Assembly: GCA_938030095.1 (NCBI GenBank)
Contig: CALHGK010000010.1
Span: 1 to 64,000, forward strand
Origin: an uncultured Candidatus Saccharibacteria bacterium
GTDB taxonomy: Bacteria > Patescibacteriota > Saccharimonadia > Saccharimonadales > Saccharimonadaceae
Direction of reading: 5' to 3'
DNA length: 64,000 nucleotides
The notes beneath the pieces were generated by a model that worked only from the letters and a program-made list of their open reading frames with translations, was not told where the DNA came from and did no database searches. A program made the translations under genes and the position numbers. Positions 43,714-52,794 of the stretch are shown here, in pieces (position 1 is the first letter of the stretch; each line of letters begins with the position of its first letter).

Positions 43714-44835
43714 TTACAGCCCAAATATCCCCTTCCGCCCAAGCGTATCATTAAACTCGCGGAGAATTTCCTTTTGGCGGCGGTTTAGTTTGGTTGGGGT
43801 GTCGACCACTACTGTCACGATATGAGGCCCACGCTTATCGCTTCGCATGTGTGGCACGCCGTGGCCAGATAGCTTGAAGTCTGTACCCGATTGCGTGCCG
43901 GCTGGCACCTTCATTGTAATCGTCCCGTCGACCGTCTTGACGTCGAGCTCAGCACCAAGCGCTGCATCCGCCATGCCAATATGCTCCTCACTCAGGATCA
44001 CATCACCTTCACGGCTAAACGTCTTGTGTGGATTGACCCGTACCTGCACATAGAGGTCGCCCTTGCTACCACCACCGACAGCTTCGCCACGACCACGGAG
44101 ACGAATTGTCGAGCCATTATCGATGCCAGCGGGAATCTTGACTGTAATCGTCTGCTCGCGGCGCTGCACACCACTACCCTGGCATACCGTACAGGCCTTC
44201 TCAGGAATCTGCCCACGGCCTTGGCACGTCTCACACGTTACAGCCTGCTGAATAGGGCCAAACATTGTGTTCATCGTCCGCACACGCTGGCCAGTGCCTT
44301 TGCAATCTGGACAACTCTTGAGGCTTGAGCCTGGCTCGACGGTGCTACCGTGGCAATGCTCACATTCGTCGTCAAGCGTTAGTGCAAGAGCGACTTCTTT
44401 GCCAAAGATCGCTTCTTCAAATTCGAGCGTCACGCTCGTCTCAACATCACGACCGCGTGATGGACCTTGGCTTGCACTGCCGCCAGCAGCGCCACCAAAG
44501 AACTGGCCAAAGATATCTCCCAGGCCACCATCACCAAAATCAAAGTGGATATTCTGCCCTTGGCCAAAGTCGCCAAAGCCAGCAAATGGGTTGCCGGCAC
44601 CACTACCACTAGCAGCACCACCAACGCCCGCATGGCCAAATTGGTCATACCGCTGACGCTTTTGCTTGTCCTTGAGGACCTCATACGCTTCATTAATTTC
44701 TTTGAATTTCTCTTCACTCCCACCCGCTTTATCTGGGTGGTACTTCACTGCCAATTTGCGGAATGCCCGCTTGATGTCATCATCGCTGGCGCTTTTGGCA
44801 ACACCAAGCACCTCATAATAATCTCGCTTCGCCAT
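43714..44835 (-). CDS. dnaJ: Chaperone DnaJ
   Basis: Type I Hsp40 co-chaperone of DnaK. 373 residues: J domain with HPD (33-35), Gly/Phe-rich linker (about 75-125), zinc-binding region with four CxxCxGxG repeats (CEHCHGST, CPDCKGTG, CETCQGRG, CTVCQGSG; the first has GST in place of GxG), and C-terminal peptide-binding domains. The start at 44835 gives the usual MAKRDYYEVLGV; nine extra codons lie upstream. Expression is controlled through a CIRCE element. dnaK and grpE are not adjacent. Confidence 0.97.
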   Translation of the reverse strand: MAKRDYYEVLGVAKSASDDDIKRAFRKLAVKYHPDKAGGSEEKFKEINEAYEVLKDKQKRQRYDQFGHAGVGGAASGSGAGNPFAGFGDFGQGQNIHFDFGDGGLGDIFGQFFGGAAGGSASQGPSRGRDVETSVTLEFEEAIFGKEVALALTLDDECEHCHGSTVEPGSSLKSCPDCKGTGQRVRTMNTMFGPIQQAVTCETCQGRGQIPEKACTVCQGSGVQRREQTITVKIPAGIDNGSTIRLRGRGEAVGGGSKGDLYVQVRVNPHKTFSREGDVILSEEHIGMADAALGAELDVKTVDGTITMKVPAGTQSGTDFKLSGHGVPHMRSDKRGPHIVTVVVDTPTKLNRRQKEILREFNDTLGRKGIFGL

Positions 44836-44844
44836 ATCTGTCTT

Positions 44845-44882
44845 AGTATAGCCAATTAGCACTCTAATTGCAAGAGTGCTAA
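44845..44882 (-). promoter_or_regulatory. CIRCE operator and promoter of dnaJ
   Basis: TTAGCACTC-N9-GAGTGCTAA (44856-44882) is a perfect CIRCE element, the binding site of the heat-shock repressor HrcA. On the minus strand the -35 TTGCAA lies in the CIRCE spacer, 17 nt before the -10 TATACT (44850-44845). The operator therefore covers the promoter, and the start of transcription is only a few nucleotides before the ATG. Confidence 0.92.
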
Positions 44883-44893
44883 CAGGTCATTCC

Positions 44894-45556
44894 TTATGTT
44901 TCGTTGATGATCGATATATAGTCGTGTTTGGTAACGATAAGGTGGTCGAGTAGCTGGATACCAAGCAGCTTACCCGCCTCGGCCAAGCGCTGTGTTGTCT
45001 CTCGATCAGCCTGGCTTGCGATAAGCTGCCCACTAGGGTGATTATGCGCCACAATGATCCCTGCCGCTCGGTCGGCAATCGCATCTGTAAAGACTTCTCG
45101 TGGGTGCACCAAGCTAGCAGTTAGCGTACCAATGGTAATTGTGCGTTTGGCAATCAAGCGATGTGCTCCATCAAGCGTTAGGCAGACAAAATACTCCTGC
45201 CGTTTGTCGCGAATATCGGCGAGCTGCTCTGCTGCCTTGCTCGGCTCATCGATGATAGGCTGGTCACTTTTGAGCAGATAGCGCCGTGCAAGCTCAAAAT
45301 TCGCGAGAATCACTGTCACCTTAGCCGCACCAAGGCCAGTAATCTTGGAGAGTTCCTCATGCGTCAAGTCACCTCCATGGGTGCGCAAGGCTTTCAGCAC
45401 ACAGCGCGCAATTTTGCCAACGTCAGCTTGCGCATTACCGCTGCCGATAATCGCCATAAGGAGTTCGAGGTCGCTCAGGCGAGCCGCTCCATCTCGCGCA
45501 AGTTTCTCTCGCGGGCGGTCACTTGGTCGTCTGTCGCGCATTCGCATTGGCATCAT
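44894..45556 (-). CDS. radC: RadC family (JAB/MPN-domain) protein
   Basis: 220 residues. An N-terminal helical region with a helix-hairpin-helix (LSKITGLGAAKV, 69-80) precedes a JAB/MPN metalloprotein domain with the signature HNHPSG-x4-S-x2-D (171-184, HNHPSGQLIASQAD). The family was once tied to DNA repair but its function is unsettled; the metal-binding residues are intact. Three ATG codons compete at the 5' end (45556, 45553, 45547); the last is best spaced from GGGAG. Promoter TTGGTG-17-TATACT lies upstream. The downstream dnaJ has a separate promoter. Confidence 0.9.
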   Translation of the reverse strand: MMPMRMRDRRPSDRPREKLARDGAARLSDLELLMAIIGSGNAQADVGKIARCVLKALRTHGGDLTHEELSKITGLGAAKVTVILANFELARRYLLKSDQPIIDEPSKAAEQLADIRDKRQEYFVCLTLDGAHRLIAKRTITIGTLTASLVHPREVFTDAIADRAAGIIVAHNHPSGQLIASQADRETTQRLAEAGKLLGIQLLDHLIVTKHDYISIINET

Positions 45557-45692
45557 CTCCCTTCATGCTATATCTTTTATAGTATACCAGAACATTGTGC
45601 AAACACCAATTAGGTATTTTCGTTGTGTAGTGTAGATGCGATTCCTGCTCTCAAGATACAGGCTGGAGTCGCTTCAGGCTCTATCGCTTGTT

Positions 45693-47036
45693 TTATAACC
45701 AAACCACTGCCCTACCATCAAGTGTATATATCGTACGACCAGTTTTATTATCGATAATGTGCGTTTTGGTGGAGCTATCAGCAGTACTTTTTTGCTCGAT
45801 GGTGGTGTATTGATCATTTGGCGAGACGGTGACACTTGTTGTATACGCAGGCGATGCTGTCTGATGAATCACTCGCCTAGTGGGGTGGGTGAGTATTGTT
45901 TGGCGCTGCAATATATGCTGCTGATTAATACTCATTATCTCCATAGCATAGCCACTGTGGGTATGCAAGAAAGAGGCTAGTGATATGGCGTCATTTCCTT
46001 GTTGGTGAGTAATGGGTGATTTTTTGCTACTTTCTAAGTTGAGTGCAAAATACCCCTCCCCCGTTTTCATCATGATGATGCTTTTGCCATCATACGATAC
46101 ATCGCCAAGCGCCGCTGCCTGGCCGAGCGGCTGCATAGCGTGCTTTCCAGTCGGGTCAACAAGCAGTACATCATCACCCCGAGTCCGCACCACAACTGCC
46201 GCACCCCGTGACACAGGGCGCCAATCATACACTGGTAGTGGTTGCCCATTAAGGCCAAGTATCGTGTGATGGCGCTGCGCTGCAATATCATGCACAATGA
46301 GATTGTTATTCTTGTCTTTGCTATCCGCCTTTGCAAAGAGATACCCTACCGTCCCATTATCCATCGCTCGCAAGCGAGACACTAGACCCTTACCAGGCAA
46401 CGGTAATGGCGATACAGTACCAGTCTCTATATCAACCTGATGCAGTTCACTAATCTTCGCATCATTCATTGTGTGGACAACGATGCGAGAACCCACCACT
46501 GCATATTCAACAATTTGTGCTGCTTGGTAAAGTGTTTTCTCGTGCTTTGTTGCTAGATTCATCTGCATAATGGCATCCGTAGATTGTGCGGCATAGAACT
46601 CCGTTTTTGTCTCGGCAAGGCTATGATGCTTGAGATAGTAGAGCTGTGCTGGCGGTGTATCAAAGCGGTGGCTGGCTGCTGTAGTCTGCTGTATAGAAGC
46701 ACCCGTTATCTGAGCAATTGCCACGTGATACTGGGCATTGCTAAGCAAACGCTGCCGAAACTGAATCGTCACAGTTGCATTGTTTGTCGTAGCTGTAAAG
46801 TCCGCCTGAGGTGTGATTTGTATTGCATGGGGTTCTATCGGCTTGACCGGCTGATTGAGTTCCAGCTGGAGCGTCTGGTAGCCCGTATTTGGATCATCTA
46901 CGAGCACTGCGTGGCGTACGCGTGGGCCTTGTAAATAGCTAAGTGCTATGAGTGTGCTCAGTATAATCAATAATCCAATCATGGCGAATAAAAATCGCTT
47001 CCGCTGGCATATCCAGCGCCAGCCCTTAGTATTCAT
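45693..47036 (-). CDS. Membrane-anchored protein with propeller-like extracellular part (447 aa)
   Basis: A cytosolic basic N-terminus (WRWICQRKRF) and one membrane helix (about 15-35) anchor a large exported region. Residues 40-140 look like an Ig/fibronectin-type strand domain (LQLELNQPVKPIEPHAIQITP, VTIQFRQRLLSNAQYHVAI). Residues 150-445 have repeated short blocks such as VGSRIVVHTMND, GDVSYDGKSIIMMK and SVSPNDQYTTIEQ, typical of a TolB/WD-like propeller. No family named. Translation is coupled to the DUF1980 gene (11-nt overlap, AAGGAG inside its last codons), so it probably works with that protein or the permease. Confidence 0.75.
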   Translation of the reverse strand: MNTKGWRWICQRKRFLFAMIGLLIILSTLIALSYLQGPRVRHAVLVDDPNTGYQTLQLELNQPVKPIEPHAIQITPQADFTATTNNATVTIQFRQRLLSNAQYHVAIAQITGASIQQTTAASHRFDTPPAQLYYLKHHSLAETKTEFYAAQSTDAIMQMNLATKHEKTLYQAAQIVEYAVVGSRIVVHTMNDAKISELHQVDIETGTVSPLPLPGKGLVSRLRAMDNGTVGYLFAKADSKDKNNNLIVHDIAAQRHHTILGLNGQPLPVYDWRPVSRGAAVVVRTRGDDVLLVDPTGKHAMQPLGQAAALGDVSYDGKSIIMMKTGEGYFALNLESSKKSPITHQQGNDAISLASFLHTHSGYAMEIMSINQQHILQRQTILTHPTRRVIHQTASPAYTTSVTVSPNDQYTTIEQKSTADSSTKTHIIDNKTGRTIYTLDGRAVVWL

Positions 47037-47778
47037 ACGGCTCCTTTGGCTGAGTGGTTGACGTAACCGAACGCGGCATAACAACAATTGGCTGCTGACG
47101 ATGTTGTTGTGGATGCGCAGCAAAGTCACCCGTCACCGTTACCCAACTATTGGGTTGGTAGCGCTCACGCCACCCAGGCGCATAGACTGGTACACCAACC
47201 GCTTGTGCATCAACCGCACAACACGTCACGACAAATCGCGATACATAAAAAATCTGCGCATCCGCCGCATCTGGCGTAACGAACCCCGTCAAATTGACCG
47301 TCTTGCCACGATAAAACGCGCTGTCATGCGTTTGCGCGAGTAACCCTGCCCATTCTTTGATCGTGAGGCGCGAATAATCTCGCTGAGCAAAGAGAGATGC
47401 TTGCGATAGCTTGTCTGTAGATAGCTGAGCTGCTGCCCCTTTGTTGATACCGCGCTGCGTGGCTGTTGTCGTCGTTAGCGCCGTCGGAGGGGCAAGCAGC
47501 GCTATACTTGCGACCACGCATATCATCACACAGGCAGCAACACTACGCCACCAAACGAAGTGTGTATGCTGGTGGGTACGTGATTGCGTAATAATACTCG
47601 CACTCGCCATCACCAGAGCCACCACTGCCATACCAGTCGTAAAGACGACATACCTCTGATGAATATAGAGCGTCAAACGACCAGTCGCAGCTAGCCACAG
47701 CGTCGCCACGGCAATGATAGAAAGGAGTATTATACCTTGTTGCTGTGCAACTCGGGACAAGACCAGCCTAAAACGCAT
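47026..47778 (-). CDS. DUF1980/TIGR03943-family membrane protein (YcgQ-like)
   Basis: 250 residues: membrane helices at about 15-32, 42-60 and 77-97, then an exported region (about 110-250). The latter carries the family features NLTGFV, FYVSRFVVTCCAVDAQAVGVPVY and WVTVTGDF, an OB-fold-like domain with a Cys pair that could bind metal. These proteins are regularly paired with UPF0718/DUF318 permeases (B. subtilis YcgQ/YcgR), exactly as here. Substrate unproven; metal or metalloid handling has been suggested for the pair. The gene overlaps the permease gene by 11 nt and the following gene by 11 nt. Confidence 0.88.
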   Translation of the reverse strand: MRFRLVLSRVAQQQGIILLSIIAVATLWLAATGRLTLYIHQRYVVFTTGMAVVALVMASASIITQSRTHQHTHFVWWRSVAACVMICVVASIALLAPPTALTTTTATQRGINKGAAAQLSTDKLSQASLFAQRDYSRLTIKEWAGLLAQTHDSAFYRGKTVNLTGFVTPDAADAQIFYVSRFVVTCCAVDAQAVGVPVYAPGWRERYQPNSWVTVTGDFAAHPQQHRQQPIVVMPRSVTSTTQPKEPYEY

Positions 47779-48760
47779 AATTCACCACCAATCCCAATGT
47801 TATCGATGCCAGTCCAACGATTGCACTCACTTGAAACAGCACACTCGGCCGATACGTCGTCCGCAGCAAACTTAGCATCTTGATATCGATCATTGGGCCA
47901 AAGGTTAAGAAACTTACAAGCGCCCCGGTCATAAAGGTCTGGCGAAATGCCAAGGCGAAGAACGCATCAACATTAGAGCAAATTGAGACGATAAATGCCA
48001 ATGCCACCATTGCAATCACCGACCACACTGGCTGGCTCCCCAGCGATACCAATACCTCGCGCGACACTAGCACTTGCACAAGACCTGCTAACCCTGCGCC
48101 AACCACCAAGGCTGGCAGCATCGCCTGCACCTCACGTCGAAATATCGCAAGGCTTGCTACTTGCTTACTCTGCTGCACATGATCTGCCTGGCACGAAGCA
48201 ACAAACGTATTGGTCAATAGCTCCTCTGCTGGGCGGCGTGCATAGACCCAGCCAACAAGATTAGCAATAATAAAGCCACCAAGCACTCGCGCCCATAGTA
48301 TGGTTGCATCCCCAGCGAATGCTTGCTGCGTTGTGATGATTGTCACTGGGTTGAGGATTGGTGCAGCAAGCAAAAACACAAGAGATTCACTAGGCGTGAG
48401 CCCTTTTGCTAACAGGCCGCGAGCTAAGGGGACATTGCCACACTCACAGACCGGCAGCGCAATACCAAGGAGCGACAAACAAGCTCGGCGCAATAATGGC
48501 TGCTGCGGCAGATAGGCAAGCAAGCGCTCGGCCGGCAGCCATACCTGCACTATAATTGCAATGCAGATCCCCAGCATGACGAATGGCAGCGCCTCGATCA
48601 TCACACTCATACTCAGCGTTATCCAGTCTTGCAATCGATCAGGCAGCGACCACTGCCCTGTTTGTGCCGACACAAGGCGAAGTGCAGCCATCCCAACGAG
48701 CGCCCCAGCCACTACCGCTCCGCGGTGCCACCGCTTCGCCAACCAATGAATCATTTTCAT
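47768..48760 (-). CDS. UPF0718/DUF318 permease (YcgR-like)
   Basis: 330-residue integral membrane permease with about eight helices. The diagnostic motif is PVCECGNVPLARGLLAKG in the first half, followed by SLVFLLAAPILNPVTIITT; the second half repeats the fold with ISICSNVDAFFALAF-like sequence VSICSNVDAFFALAF and LVSFLTFGPMIDIKML. The conserved cysteines and the C-x-C-x-N motif suggest a role in metal or metalloid export, which is inference. It is first in a three-gene overlapping operon and has a leaderless-type promoter. Confidence 0.92.
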   Translation of the reverse strand: MKMIHWLAKRWHRGAVVAGALVGMAALRLVSAQTGQWSLPDRLQDWITLSMSVMIEALPFVMLGICIAIIVQVWLPAERLLAYLPQQPLLRRACLSLLGIALPVCECGNVPLARGLLAKGLTPSESLVFLLAAPILNPVTIITTQQAFAGDATILWARVLGGFIIANLVGWVYARRPAEELLTNTFVASCQADHVQQSKQVASLAIFRREVQAMLPALVVGAGLAGLVQVLVSREVLVSLGSQPVWSVIAMVALAFIVSICSNVDAFFALAFRQTFMTGALVSFLTFGPMIDIKMLSLLRTTYRPSVLFQVSAIVGLASITLGLVVNYAF

Positions 48761-48772
48761 ACTTCTATTATA
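48761..48772 (-). promoter_or_regulatory. -10 box of the permease operon
   Basis: TATAAT at 48772-48767, AGAAGT, ATG: 6-nt spacing. Confidence 0.6.
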
Positions 48773-48799
48773 CCGTGAAGGGCAAGGTTGGTAATGCGG

Positions 48800-50980
48800 C
48801 TATACGGCTTTTTCTTGCTCACGTTGCCAGCGGTGACGAACATCGATAATAGACATCTGAGCCAACACGTCAGTAGGGATGCCCTGCATATAGGCAATGA
48901 CACGCGCTGCGTACTCAGGATATGGGTAGGCAGCGGCACGCTTTGGCCTGCGCCCCGCCTTAAGTCCATCAAGCACACCACGCATCCGCTTCCAAAATGA
49001 GTAATAATCGAGTTTGGCTTTGACCTGCCAATGCTGAGCATCCTCTATTACAAAGCCCTCGATTGGTACACCGTCATACAAATAGTCAAGCCCCTGCACC
49101 TGCTCATACCAGGTCGCAAACTCCTCCCACGTTTGGAGCGTCGCCGCAAGCCGCTTGGTTTCCATACCAAGCATAGCCGCAAATCGCTCACGCTCAACTT
49201 GGTCAACAGCAGCAAATTTTGCCTGGCGATACACTATGTCGAGCAAAACAATCCGGTCTTGTACATACTCAATGATGTGTGGATCCTCTGTCGGGAGTAT
49301 TACTTCACAGACCAAACATACATTATGCTCGGCAAGATACTGATGAATCACATCAACATGCTTGCCATAGCTCTGCAAAAACAGATGGCGAAACCACTCG
49401 GCAAATTCACTCTCCGTCGTTGTTTTCGACGCAAAGACGAGGTCACCCAGTGTTGCATCATAGCCTACCAAGCCAAGATAACCATTCTCCTTCACCCAGG
49501 CGCGCACTGGAAAGACAAGCCGATCTTTGAGCGCAGCAAATTCAGTTTCTCGTCGCTCACCAATATTGAAGAATTTGTCATAGGCGCGAATTACTATCTC
49601 GTTCGTCAGTGTATTCATGAATAGTCCACGAGCTCGCACTGTTTGCGCTGTCCATTTTTTGTCATAAAACACCTTTGGTTTAAAGTGAAATGAGCTAATA
49701 TTGCCCGGCAGTGACCGTTCACCAATCAGTTTATTGGCACGCAAACCATGGATGAGCGCTGCGTTTTCCGGGTGGAGAATACCTTCAGCCGACTGGTTGC
49801 TTACCTCAACGACCGACCAGCCCTCCTCGGCAAGCTGAGCAACCCGTAGCGTGCCACCAAACTCCACTTTGCCCTCGAGATTAAAGCACCGCTGATTATA
49901 CTGCACTGGATAATTCTGAGCGTTGCGATGGCCATGCACTTGATAGACATTATCAGGGGTATGGGCAACAAAAGCATCGTCAATAGCACCAACCTGCTCA
50001 TAGCGCCCCACACCACGAATATACTGCTGGCTGGCAAGCAGCAAAGGACTCTCCGGTAGATTACTCATTCCCGCATGACTCACAAATACTTGTTTATCAT
50101 TCCATGTGTAGTAGAGAAAATCTTGCATGGAGTTCATCAATCGACTGACAACACGCTTGTCTATATTGGCACGCTCTAACTGCGCTCGAGTTCGGCCATT
50201 AAACTCTCGCGCTCTTATAGGTTGGTGATTAAGCCACTGCCAAATATAGCCATCATGGTTACCCTCAATAAACTTCACATTCGGCCTGTCGACAAAATTA
50301 TCGCACACATACTGCAATACTTCTGCATTCTCTGTGCCACGATCGAGCAGATCACCTGTAAAGATATAATAATCGTGCTCGACATAGGGGTGCTGCTCAA
50401 AATATTCACGCAGTGGCGTATAGCATCCTTGGATATCACCAATGTGATGAATGTGCTCATACTGACTCAAATTAATCGGTTGCTGATATGACGCGATAAG
50501 CTCTTTTACTTCCGCTGGCTGTATGACAGTGTATCGTTTTGGTATGGCACACGTGGAGAGGCGAGCGTGCATCTTCTCGAGAACTGCATCATCGACTACC
50601 TTATGTAGTGCACGCCGACGATTACGCTCCAGACAGACTCTGAGAGGCACATCCGCAAAATCTATAACGTACAGCTTGTAGCGATGCTTCCGCGCAAGCC
50701 GAGCATACTGCTGAAAGTACGAGCTCGTTGTATGTGTTGCATCAACCACAATGAGCTCACCACGAGTCATCCGCATATCAAGCAATTCGTGCAGCTGCTG
50801 CCACACCCGTCGATCATCCTGATATGGCATAACGATGCGCCCTGCATCATTCATCACTGGGCTACTATACGCTAAACGTAGAGTATCGGGAGATAGTGTA
50901 TATGGGCCAAGTCCAGCAGATTGCAAAAAGGTGCTTTTACCAGATCCAGGAATTCCACGTGTAATAAAAAGCTGTCGCAT
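48800..50980 (-). CDS. Three-domain RNA repair enzyme: polynucleotide kinase, metallophosphatase, RNA ligase
   Basis: 726 residues laid out like Pnkp. (1) 5'-kinase, P-loop GIPGSGKST (9-17), VVDATHTTSSYF near 78-89. (2) Calcineurin-type phosphoesterase with GDIQGC (181-186), GDLLDRG (209-215), GNHDGY (240-245), SHAG (301-304) and HGHR (349-352). (3) Nucleotidyltransferase ligase with YDKFFNIGE (467-475), motif I Lys497 (KENG), CEV at 558-560, motif IV EGFVI (641-645) and motif V KAK (654-656). YDKFFN and K-x-N-G recall T4 Rnl1 and fungal Trl1 ligases. Such enzymes heal and seal RNAs cut by ribotoxins. No Hen1 methyltransferase lies next to it. The start 50980 follows AGGAG; ten more codons are open upstream. 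Confidence 0.9.
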   Translation of the reverse strand: MRQLFITRGIPGSGKSTFLQSAGLGPYTLSPDTLRLAYSSPVMNDAGRIVMPYQDDRRVWQQLHELLDMRMTRGELIVVDATHTTSSYFQQYARLARKHRYKLYVIDFADVPLRVCLERNRRRALHKVVDDAVLEKMHARLSTCAIPKRYTVIQPAEVKELIASYQQPINLSQYEHIHHIGDIQGCYTPLREYFEQHPYVEHDYYIFTGDLLDRGTENAEVLQYVCDNFVDRPNVKFIEGNHDGYIWQWLNHQPIRAREFNGRTRAQLERANIDKRVVSRLMNSMQDFLYYTWNDKQVFVSHAGMSNLPESPLLLASQQYIRGVGRYEQVGAIDDAFVAHTPDNVYQVHGHRNAQNYPVQYNQRCFNLEGKVEFGGTLRVAQLAEEGWSVVEVSNQSAEGILHPENAALIHGLRANKLIGERSLPGNISSFHFKPKVFYDKKWTAQTVRARGLFMNTLTNEIVIRAYDKFFNIGERRETEFAALKDRLVFPVRAWVKENGYLGLVGYDATLGDLVFASKTTTESEFAEWFRHLFLQSYGKHVDVIHQYLAEHNVCLVCEVILPTEDPHIIEYVQDRIVLLDIVYRQAKFAAVDQVERERFAAMLGMETKRLAATLQTWEEFATWYEQVQGLDYLYDGVPIEGFVIEDAQHWQVKAKLDYYSFWKRMRGVLDGLKAGRRPKRAAAYPYPEYAARVIAYMQGIPTDVLAQMSIIDVRHRWQREQEKAV

Positions 50981-51145
50981 AGTTTCTCCTTTCTGTAGCG
51001 TTGTTTTCAAGATTTCGCTTAACTATATCTAACTCAAGTAATTTAGTCTTGTTTTTTATATTATATCATCATCTGTTAGAAAAGGCTTCTACCTCATTAG
51101 GGTATGTAACAATCTATCTTATTTTATGAATAATATTTATTAATA

Positions 51146-51186
51146 GTTCATTGCAAAATACCCCAATGGGGTATTTTGCAATGAAC
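51146..51186. repeat. Perfect 19-bp inverted repeat with 3-nt loop
   Basis: GTTCATTGCAAAATACCCC and its exact complement flank AAT. It lies between two divergent genes (RNA repair enzyme, start 50980; deacetylase, start 51281) in AT-rich DNA, so it is not a terminator. It may be an operator, a cruciform-forming site or the relic of a mobile palindromic element. Confidence 0.9.
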
Positions 51187-51268
51187 ATAGAGTAATATAT
51201 ATTCTATGAAATTATACCTTTTGGCTTAGGCTCTCATTATTCAATTTTGTTCTTACCTCGGTTCGCGC

Positions 51269-51280
51269 TACAATATAGCT
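51269..51280 (+). promoter_or_regulatory. -10 box of the deacetylase gene
   Basis: TACAAT (51269-51274), ATAGCT, ATG: 6-nt spacing. Confidence 0.6.
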
Positions 51281-52735
51281 ATGTTCTATAAGGTGGAAGA
51301 GACAGATGCTCAAGTTTATTCAGGTGTTGAAAGTAGTACAACACCTATAAAACTTTGCGACTTTCTTTATACATGGCTCTGCCTTATTATTACTAGTCTA
51401 CTAATCTGCTCACTTTGGTATGGCCAACAATCACAAAAATCATCACACATCACACATATACCACCATCAACAACACACACCTATACGCTATCCTCCCATG
51501 ATGCTATTCGCTCGCGCATCATCAGGAACCAATCAGCATCACACCAAACGATCCTCACCTATCCACAAACAGGTATTGCCAATATAGACAAAACGGTCGC
51601 CACAATCATCGACAATGCTATTCCATCTCAACAAACACTTCCAACTACTATAGCAGCTCGCAGCAACACTATTACCTATCGTATTATTCACCAAGATGAC
51701 ACGACGATTTCTCTCGCTGTGTTTATCCGTACTACTATACCTCACGCTCTACCAACCAACACGGTTCACTACTGGACATTCGATAAAATGAGCGGCCAGC
51801 CAACTACATCGTCTGCCCTCGTTGATACATCAATCGCAGGGATAAATGAGATTGTTATTGCTCTACGTAAACAGGTGCAGCAACACTACCCGCATGTAGA
51901 GCCAGTAAAAGTAGCGGGAGTCATTACTCCAGAATCTATCACGAACTTTTTAGTATATGACCGAAAAACAATTGGCTTTCTCTTTGATAAATACTCACTT
52001 GGCGTTGGTGTTGATGGGGTTGTCAGCTTGAAGTTGCCAATCAAGCAGCTCAGCCATTTTACCCAAAACCCAACCACCAAGAAGCTTTTTGATATTCCAC
52101 CGTCAGCATTATCATCATCGACCGACTGTGTGCGCCATCGCTGTATTGCACTCACCTTTGACGACGGGCCTGGGCCATATACTCAGACACTGCTCGAACA
52201 TCTTGATCATTACCACGCCAAGGCAACCTTCTTCGTGGTGGGGCGAAATGTTGCACCGTATAGTGCCGCGCTTCAGCAAGCAGTTCAACGCAAACACCAA
52301 GTAGGCAACCACACGTGGAATCATCCACTCCTCCCCAAGCGCGACGAAGCTGTCATCCGCCAAGAGATTGAGAGTACAAACAGCGCCGTTGCCGCAGCCA
52401 CTGGCGTGACGCCAACAATGGTCCGCCCGCCATATGGCGGTATTAATGACAAGGTGCGTGCGCAGCTCCAGCAACTTACTATGCCAGCCATTATGTGGTC
52501 AATCGATACACGCGATTGGGCCGACCACGATGCAGCAATTGTCTGCAGCCGTGCCGTTGCCAATGCCGCACCTGGTGCGATTATTCTCATGCATGACATC
52601 CACAAAACCAGCGTCGATGCCGTGCCGTGCATCCTCGATGCATTGCAAAAGCAAGGGTACAGATTTGTCACGGTCAAGAACCTATTTGGCCATCCGCTCA
52701 GCGCTGGCGAGTCATATTCTCAATATAGGCAGTAA
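51281..52735 (+). CDS. Membrane-anchored polysaccharide deacetylase with RsiV-like (DUF3298) domain
   Basis: 484 residues: cytosolic tail, membrane helix (about 29-48), Ser/Thr/His-rich linker, an RsiV/DUF3298-like domain (about 95-275, with IGFLFDKYSLGVGVDGVVSL quoted as FLFDKYSLGVGVDG), and a C-terminal NodB deacetylase domain. NodB motifs: TFDDGP (292-297), H344xxxH348 in NHTWNH, RPPYGG, and the last His in LMHDIH. The metal-binding Asp-His-His set is complete. Family members remove N-acetyl groups from peptidoglycan or other wall glycans and can confer lysozyme resistance. The DUF3298-NodB order is also known from Gram-positive PgdA-type enzymes. Confidence 0.92.
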   Translation: MFYKVEETDAQVYSGVESSTTPIKLCDFLYTWLCLIITSLLICSLWYGQQSQKSSHITHIPPSTTHTYTLSSHDAIRSRIIRNQSASHQTILTYPQTGIANIDKTVATIIDNAIPSQQTLPTTIAARSNTITYRIIHQDDTTISLAVFIRTTIPHALPTNTVHYWTFDKMSGQPTTSSALVDTSIAGINEIVIALRKQVQQHYPHVEPVKVAGVITPESITNFLVYDRKTIGFLFDKYSLGVGVDGVVSLKLPIKQLSHFTQNPTTKKLFDIPPSALSSSTDCVRHRCIALTFDDGPGPYTQTLLEHLDHYHAKATFFVVGRNVAPYSAALQQAVQRKHQVGNHTWNHPLLPKRDEAVIRQEIESTNSAVAAATGVTPTMVRPPYGGINDKVRAQLQQLTMPAIMWSIDTRDWADHDAAIVCSRAVANAAPGAIILMHDIHKTSVDAVPCILDALQKQGYRFVTVKNLFGHPLSAGESYSQYRQ

Positions 52736-52782
52736 AGTCCTATTACAAACCGCTCATGCTACCATTTCACCGTGTAATCCTC

Positions 52783-52794
52783 TACACTAATGCT
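52783..52794 (+). promoter_or_regulatory. -10 box of the DUF1152 gene
   Basis: TACACT (52783-52788), AATGCT, ATG: 6-nt spacing. Confidence 0.55.
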
